NCBI GenBank assembly: GCA_026545765.1
Contig: CM048842.1
Location: forward strand, 44,339,431-44,403,430
Direction of reading: 5' to 3'
DNA from: Plantago major
Taxonomy: Eukaryota; Streptophyta; Magnoliopsida; Lamiales; Plantaginaceae
DNA: 64,000 nt
Below the pieces are notes generated by a model. That model was not told the DNA's origin, did no database searches, and saw only the letters and a program-made list of their open reading frames with translations. Shown here piece after piece: positions 57,952 through 64,000 of the stretch. The position numbers and the translations under genes were made by a program. The stretch's first letter is position 1. Every line of letters begins with the position of its first letter.

Positions 57952-58197
57952 CACAAAGTCTTATGAGAGACGCGCGGTGTCTAGATAATTTATCTAGAAA
58001 CGGCCTACGTTTTTTGAAAAATTATTCATGTTATTAATTAAAATGTCTATATTGTTAACAAAATCCATTTCTTTTGTAGTATGAAAAACACCAATGTTGA
58101 GAAAATATACGTTTTAATTGATAACATCGATGATTTTCATGAAAATATAGGTTCGTCTCTAGATAAATTATCTAAATACCATCTCTCAGACTTGCTC
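57952..58197. mobile_element. Mutator-type MITE with a perfect 9-bp TSD
   Basis: The TSD ATATATAAT is at 57943-57951 and 58198-58206. The ends are imperfect inverted repeats (CACAAAGTCTTATGAGAGACG and, inverted, GAGCAAGTCTGAGAGATGG), each followed by a TAGATAATTTATCTAGA palindrome. It is 246 bp long. A 9-bp duplication is typical of Mutator-group insertion. Confidence 0.85.
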
Positions 58198-58206
58198 ATA
58201 TATAAT

Positions 58207-58573
58207 GTGCACAAGAATTCCATGCTATGTCTTCAATTCATATAACCAAACAACCTAACAATTTCCACATATACCAAAAAAGATATACCTACTGCTGTCT
58301 ACGTTTAGATTCCATTTGCACTAGATTAACATACACCCAGTCTCCCATCAATTGTATTTTGTGACAACTGTTATATTCATTATTTCTAAAAACATTTCAT
58401 TGATATTACAAGATAAATAAAGTATGATGAGAGTACTAGTTTGTAAAATTTATGGAATAGTAACCAGTGTTAGAAATTAGAGAAATAATATAACAAAAAT
58501 ATAGAATACATTTTTGCAAATTTTATTCAACATAAGCTCTCACATGTATGGATATTGTTTGCATATTAGTAAA
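58207..58573. other. Intergenic DNA 3' of the second CLE locus
   Basis: AT-rich, no gene or repeat recognised. It should contain the 3' end of the minus-strand CLE transcript. Confidence 0.5.
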
Positions 58574-58823
58574 TTAATTCGGCAATTCTCCAGGCACAGG
58601 CGCACGGATCTTATTATGATGTTGGCCATCCGGTCCACCAGGTGCTACTCTGTATGAAGATCCAAACCGAATATTTTGGGAGGGTTCGATTAAATGTCGA
58701 TGAAATAAGCTTACTTGGCAATTTTTGGTGAGCCAGTATGCGTGCTGATGATGCACTCATTGTATGTGCAAAAATAACAACAAGATACACAACAAACAAT
58801 ACTTCTTTAGAATTAGAAGCCAT
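58574..58823 (-). pseudogene. CLE: Second CLE peptide locus, frame-disrupted
   Basis: The ATG at 58823 opens a good secretion signal (EVLFVVYLVVIFAHTMSASSA) and a short spacer, but this frame then ends without a CLE motif. One frame away, at 58616-58651, is RVAPGGPDGQHH, a clear CLE motif with Gly where Pro is usual at position 9, followed by a Pro-rich tail (NKIRAPVPGELPN) and a stop at 58574. One indel around 58660-58700 would explain this. Otherwise an unannotated intron or a sequencing error could. It lies 6.7 kb from the intact CLE gene on the same strand, so the two are probably tandem duplicates. Confidence 0.75.
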
Positions 58824-58893
58824 GCATGTAATTGAAGAAGAGAATTGTCAACTGCTTAAATTTGGATAGATCTCTGTCATCCATCCTAGCTCA

Positions 58894-58903
58894 TATATAT
58901 ATA
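58894..58903 (-). promoter_or_regulatory. TATA box of the second CLE locus
   Basis: ATATATATATAAAATATA in plus orientation gives a strong TATA on the minus strand about 75 bp upstream of the start codon, the same distance as in the intact CLE gene. Confidence 0.55.
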
Positions 58904-59124
58904 AAATATAGTATTTTTTTACTAAATTCATTGTTACATCATAAGAAAATGAAGAATATTATTATCATAATTTCTATATAACTTTACCAACTTTTTCCAT
59001 TTTCAATAACCTTTTATGTAAACCATTTGAATATTGTTGGACAGACCATTTGCTCCTATGTATCTACTACTCTAGTCATTGGTCATGTAAGTTTTGTACT
59101 GTAAATTTTAGTCATGTAATTGAG

Positions 59125-59620
59125 TAGAAAATAAACAATGAAAAGATTAAGACACAAAAAAAAAAAAAAAAAAAAACATATTGCTTCTTCCGCTCCGAAA
59201 TCCGAATCAGACGTTGAACACCATCTACATAGACATAATTAGGAAAATTTATGGTTACCAATCTTTTCATTTGTTTCATATATTTATATTTGATTTTCAA
59301 CAATTAGGCGGTGAATTATCATTAATTCGTAGGATTGAATGAATTAAAGGAGAATTTGTCTGACTTTAAATTAAGATAGACAAAATTGTTACCAAAGTAC
59401 AAAAATTATAAATTTCGTTAACTTACAGGAAGTGTCAGTGAGAAACTTAAATGTCCGAATTGGCAGAGTAGTAAACATATATATAGGACCAACTAGAAGG
59501 TTTTTTTTTCCGAATACTGTTATATTTGCATGATGTTTATAAAAAGAGAAACTTTTGTGAGAGCCCGTCTCTGAGAGCCAAGATTAATATCACATAATTA
59601 ATTACAAACATCACATGTGA
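59125..59620. repeat. Non-coding block duplicated at 36365-36880
   Basis: Same-orientation paralogue of the block at 36.4-36.9 kb, with an A-run of 23 bases at 59155-59176. It lies about 300 bp upstream of the second CLE start codon. The region 58910-59124 has no other feature. Confidence 0.7.
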
Positions 59621-61034
59621 TGATCACGTCTGAGATGTTCTAGATCTTTAATTCCTTCCTCATCACTCTCATAATTAACAAAACGTGAAATAGTAATTAC
59701 CTCATCTGCAATTAAGCATGGCTCGATGTTGGAGCAGTCTGGGTAGACCTCCTCAGCAACCACACACATTTCTTTCTTCTTTTGACCAAAGTCAACTAAT
59801 TCATGAGTGATGGCACATAGCTCTGGTGACAGAAGTTTGGAGTCATATGGATCCTCATTCTCATATTTAGAGTCAAGATCACAAGCATCCAATTGAATTT
59901 GGATCTTTTTCCTTTCCTCAGTGAGCATAGCCCTTTGACTTCTCTTGAAGTTTCTTCTATCTTTCTTGTCACCTCTCTTGAGCTTGTTATAAGCTGGTCA
60001 ATCTCTTTTGAAGTGACTAGGTTTCTAACAATAGAAGCATATATCGTTTTCAATTTCTGCTCCCTCAGTACTCAATGATTGCTGAGCAGGCTTGTTTAGC
60101 GAGCTAGTCATTTGCATATTTTTGTACTAGTGATAGTTGGGACTAAGATGCTTTTTTAGCTTCTCTTTGGTCCTTATTCTCTCAATCTCCTATCTGACAT
60201 AGTTTCTCATATGCTTTATAACAAAAGCATTCTCTTTAGTTACCTCTTTGGCTTCCTTCTCTTTAGAAGATCCATGAGTTATTAGAGCCACATTATGTAT
60301 TGTTTCAGCAGTCATGTGTACTTTTTGCTTTGTCTCATATTTGACAGTTGCCAAGTGTGAGAAAAGCTCCACGGGTGTGATATCTGACATTCCTTGATTG
60401 AAGTAGAAATACTAGGTATGTTCCCAATTTTGGTTCAGACTTCTTACGATGGTCTTAACCTTTTCATAGTTAGAGTACCTATCACTTTCACTAAGTGCAG
60501 CTATTTCATTAATCAGTGTTGTGAACCTAAAATAAAGTTCCTCAAGAGTCTCAGTGGGCCCTTGCTTGAAATTTTGAAATTTTAACTTCAAATTTCGAAC
60601 TTGTTTTCTTTGGTTTTCTTAGTGCCGGCACAAATTTCTTCAATTAGTGACCAAGCATCTTTAGCAGTTTTAGCACCCCACAGTTTGCATTGTATGTGAT
60701 CTGGTGTAGAACGTATGATGATGTTCCTTGCTTGACCATCAAGCCTGTTCTTCTTTAAATCTTCAGATGGTCAGAGGTGTCTAGGCTTTGGCTCATAAGC
60801 GATTGTTCCTGTAGATTTTGTGTCAGATGTCGACGATCCAGCGGCATCATCAGTTTCCTTGTCTTTTCGACCATCTGAAACTTAAGTGACCAACTTCTCA
60901 TGTAAGATGACAATAGGGCCATCTTTTATCATAGATAACATCTCGTCAATGATAGCTTCCAGGTGAAGCATCATGTTGTTCTTCCATTTCTCATAGTTCT
61001 CTGACTTGAGAGTGAGTGCATTACTGAGAGACAT
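59611..61034 (-). pseudogene. Degenerate copia gag (UBN2 type)
   Basis: The gene starts at the ATG at 61034 (MSLSNALTLKSENYEKWKNN), the usual opening of a UBN2-type copia gag. In broken frames there follow WGAKTAKDAWSLIEEI (60660-60710 region) and a zinc knuckle (FYC.KPSHFKRD near 60000-60035), then an acidic spacer (DLDSKYENEDPYD). Many stops interrupt it. Nothing of protease, RT or integrase follows to the left before the duplicated block. Confidence 0.75.
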
Positions 61035-61135
61035 TCTGCAGCAAACACACTTAAACAAACAGATCAAGTGAGGGTGGTAGCTGAAAGTACGCACTTATCT
61101 AGGATCTAGGTTCAGTGCAGAAGGCTAAAGAACCT

Positions 61136-61150
61136 CCTGCTCTGATACCA
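61136..61150 (-). other. Primer-binding site of the copia remnant
   Basis: On the minus strand TGGTATCAGAGCAGG, a perfect match to the initiator tRNA-Met type site, lies two bases from the presumed LTR end ...GGACCAACA (61153). It is 100 bp upstream of the gag start. Confidence 0.85.
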
Positions 61151-61152
61151 CT

Positions 61153-62510
61153 TGTTGGTCCAGATAACGGCAAAGTAAAAGACTAGGGGTGCACATATAG
61201 TCCGAAATACGAAAAATCGATCCGATCCGTTGTGCTCGGATCAGATTTCGGATTAGCATATTTAAGATTTTCGGATCGGATTAAATCCGTGGATTTTCGG
61301 ATTAATCCGATTCGATCCGAAATATATATATTAAAAAAAAAAAAGAAAACTTCCCTTAGGCTAAAAATGTTACACTACAAAACTAACAATTTCATCCCCA
61401 AACTCTATTATATAACAAAAACTCCAACATAACCCCAATTCATTTGCAGCCACCATCTCCATTCTCTCCCAGCCACCAATCACCATCTCTATTATCCCTT
61501 CCAGCCACCGCCCACCAGTGACCAGCTCCATTGCGCCTCCAACTTGGATTCTCCATCGTGCAACCACCCAACCATCGCGCCTCCACTGTCCCATCACCGT
61601 CCGTTACCAATACCGATGGCCAACAGAGAAGGTAGTTTCCGATGTGTGGATTCTGCTTGGGGTATGTTTATACCTTGCTGGATTGCCCTCCTTGCTTTTC
61701 TCTTTCCTTGCGATGCTACCCTTTTCTTTACTTTCCCTATGGGTCGATCCCTCTGGACCATCAGTTCCGCGAAGTAAGTAAATAACACAAAACTTTTATA
61801 GTGGTATCTGAAGGTGGCGTAATCCTTCAACTAATCCACTCGCCCTTTTTCAGAACTTTAATTCACTAAGATAAGATGATAAGTTCTCCTTACAAAATCC
61901 TATCTCTTGATCCCTTTAACACTAGGTTCTCAACCAAGTGTTCCCCTGAGTTGTTCCCTATCTTTCTCAGCTAAGTACTTCTTCTACTCAGTAACCTTGA
62001 GCTATTCCTCAACTTCCAAAGCTTCCTATGCTCAGATAGATTAGGAGTTTAGTTTTCTCAACTATATCTTTTCCCTAAACATGCCTGTTGGTGTTTTAGT
62101 TATGATAGTTTGTCAAGTAAGCTTTACTCTATAACTTGTTCAGTTACTAAGTAAGCTTGAAGAATCAATCTTCCTTAATACTCTTTTCAGTGTATGTAAA
62201 GTTGTTCTTATGACCCAAGTACTTGTAGTATGCATATATAAGTCGCAACTATAATCCTTTGATTCAACTCCTTCACAGTAATCAAGTCTTGTTAAGGATC
62301 AGGACTCTTACGAACTTTGAGCTTGAGTCGCAACAGAAAGCTTGAGCAAGTAATTAGGTTTGAAGATTTGAAAGCTTTGTATGTTCAGTAGGTTCCTGGT
62401 GTTTTTTTCAAACGTTCCAAGTGGTGATATTTATAGTTGAAAATCATGTCGTTTAATAGTATCCTTTAGGCTCTTAGAAATTCAAACTATTGATATCTGA
62501 TAGTAGTACT
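61153..62510 (-). repeat. LTR of the copia remnant, interrupted by a hAT-like sequence
   Basis: The LTR end (minus strand) is next to the primer-binding site. At 61183 a different sequence begins: TAGGGGTGCACATATAGTCCGAAA, then repeated CGGATC/GATCCGA motifs. This is typical of one end of a plant hAT-type element. Its other end could not be located. 61785-62510 returns to LTR-like non-coding DNA with CTCAG-rich repeats. A 77-87 codon frame at 61518-61781 has no known domain. No partner LTR is in the window. Confidence 0.5.
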
Positions 62511-63103
62511 TGTAATACCCGAGATTTTCAGTATATTTATTTTAATATTTATTCTTCTTCGCTTCTTCGTATCCGTTCTGCAGCTTTCTCTTTTTGAAGG
62601 TTAATTTCACATTATTAATCTTCTTTCACTTCTAATCTTGCCGTTTTTCTTTAGTATCATTTCCAAACGCAAATAAATATATATTCCTTCCACGATCGTT
62701 TTCTAAAATTCTTATCCTACTCCTTTTCATTGTAGTCCGTCTACTTGATATCAGTTTTGCATTTCGTTAATAAATTATTATCATTATTATTACTATCATT
62801 ATTGTTAATATTATTATCTTTGTTATTATTGATATAATTACCCTAGTGAATTCTTATCTTTTAAACTTCCCTTCTGCCTTATAGCAATCACTCTGCTCCT
62901 AATCCCACAAATCAACACAACTAGTCGTCCTCTACACTCTACGCATTCAACTGACTTACCTTCTCTCTTTTCATTATCATTATCATCTACACTAGACATA
63001 TCTCAATCCTTATGCTTAACTTCTGTAACAACTTAAACATCAAAGTCCGTATCATCGGTGAAGACGTACGTAGCCGCCTTCAGTACTCTATTTTAAATTT
63101 GAG

Positions 63104-63183
<80 letters not shown>

Positions 63184-64000
63184 TTCCATGCAATAAATAA
63201 ACATTAAAATCTATGTCTCTAAGTGGTAAAATTAATATTTAACTTACAAAAGGTCTTGTGTTCAATTCATGATGGTGTAAATTTTTTATTTTACTTATCT
63301 TGAATATTTTTCCTTTTATTTTTATTATTTTTAGGGCTCCAATTAAAATTTCGCACAGGGCCCCCTAAATCTCCCGGGCCGGCCCTGCGTCTCATTATCA
63401 TATGCTTGCCGTCACCATCCTATCTTGCCAAGTAAAGATCTCTTCTCCCATTTCGCAACCAAAGAGCTATCAAATGCCTTCCAATCTTGATCCAGTTTGT
63501 TTTGTTGGGATCATCACAAAGCGTAGATCGCTGCAGTATAAGAGTTGATCTCTAAAACTCTCTGTCTTCCTTCATCCGTCGTGTAGTTCACCATGTTAAG
63601 CTTTCGGCCTTCCGTTCTCTTGTTTTGCTTATCGAAACTGCCCTACAGTTTCCGTAACATATTCTTCATCTTGTATTGAACAAGTAGTAACTTGAACAAT
63701 GGAAAACCGACAAGAAACGAAGTTGTACGGATCTATCGAAGTCTGCCTCGATCAAACCGTTCTATGTTTTACTTGGTAAGTTCGACGGTTCATATCTCCT
63801 TCGTTGTTTGCTAAAATTTCTTGTAATTGATACCATCATGATCCCCTTTCTGTGTAGTTGATTTTAGGCTTTTGAACTTCTTAAATCCGTCGATTATCGA
63901 TCCCGGAAAGCCAGCCCGAACAGGGACTGCTTGAGCAGAGAATTGTACGCGCGTGTAAGTTCTTCGTGTCATATCTTCTTCGTTCTCCATTGGAATATTG
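62511..64000 (+). repeat. Gypsy LTR-like region with microsatellite and a DNA-transposon end
   Basis: TGTAATACCCGAGATTTT at 62511 is a typical Tekay/Del LTR start. The right part (63800-64000) has TTCATATCTCCTTCGTT and TTCGTGTCATATCTTCTTCGTT strings usual in such LTRs. Between them lies a transposon end, GGGCCCCCTAAATCTCCCGGGCCGG... closing with GGCCCTG at 63387, as in plant hAT-like elements (CAGGGCCGGCCC inverted). No gene is seen and the window ends inside the element. Confidence 0.5.
63105..63179. repeat. (AT)n microsatellite
   Basis: About 75 bp of nearly pure TA dinucleotide repeat. An ORF reading IYIYIY through it is meaningless. Confidence 0.98.

Noticed and set aside
61518-61781. 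77-87 codon plus-strand ORF with hydrophobic segments
   Set aside because: Within transposon-derived DNA, no family resemblance, and two overlapping frames are equally open.
61183-61784. Complete hAT element in the copia LTR
   Set aside because: One end is clear but I could not find the inverse end or an 8-bp duplication.
63012-63200. ORF with a long IYIYIY stretch
   Set aside because: It is a translation of the AT dinucleotide microsatellite.
1-64000. tRNA, rRNA, riboswitch or bacterial defence genes
   Set aside because: Nothing with the right structure was seen; tRNA-like matches are only retroelement primer-binding sites.

Overview
The window is nuclear DNA from a flowering plant, most likely a eudicot. 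It carries GT-AG introns, plant-specific gene families (CLE peptide, DUF247) and many plant transposon lineages. The DNA is AT-rich with no operon-like gene spacing. I cannot name the species. Only about 10% looks like ordinary host sequence; the rest is transposons nested up to three deep. Element names and boundaries were read by eye from repeats, terminal motifs and target-site duplications (TSDs).

Layout. 1-12.9 kb: a degenerate Ty3/gypsy element of the Tat lineage (gag, protease, RT, two RNase H domains, integrase) with a spliced antisense gene between integrase and the 3' LTR. 12.9-24.2 kb: a minus-strand L1-type LINE, split in its ORF1 by a 4.9-kb pol-less gypsy derivative (LARD-like) and a 1.3-kb gag-only copia-like element. 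24.2-36.35 kb: an LTR-like sequence split by a 9.6-kb Mutator-like element (MULE) that carries a MURA-type transposase, a small unknown gene and an antisense GRF zinc-finger/membrane gene. The unknown gene is broken by a CACTA element and the GRF gene by a short LINE. The MULE is bordered by exact-length 165-bp direct repeats. 37.1-46.0 kb: a complete but decayed Tekay/Del-type chromovirus on the minus strand with two 1500-bp LTRs. 46.0-49.3 kb: a Stowaway MITE, then a hAT-like element containing a solo LTR. 49.3-59.5 kb: the gene-bearing part, with an intact CLE peptide gene (minus), a LINE remnant, an 89-bp minisatellite, an intact DUF247 gene (plus), a non-autonomous MULE, a Mutator-type MITE and a second, frame-disrupted CLE gene (minus). 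59.6-64 kb: remnants of a copia element, a gypsy LTR-like region, an AT microsatellite and DNA-transposon termini.

Only three loci look like host genes: the DUF247 gene at 54.7-56.1 kb, the CLE gene at 51.7-51.9 kb and the second CLE locus at 58.6-58.8 kb. I found no bacterial-type system, CRISPR array, tRNA or rRNA. The most unusual structures are the 165-bp duplication around the MULE, the three-gene MULE with nested insertions, the mosaic gag-only element, the antisense gene in the Tat element and the CLE pair.
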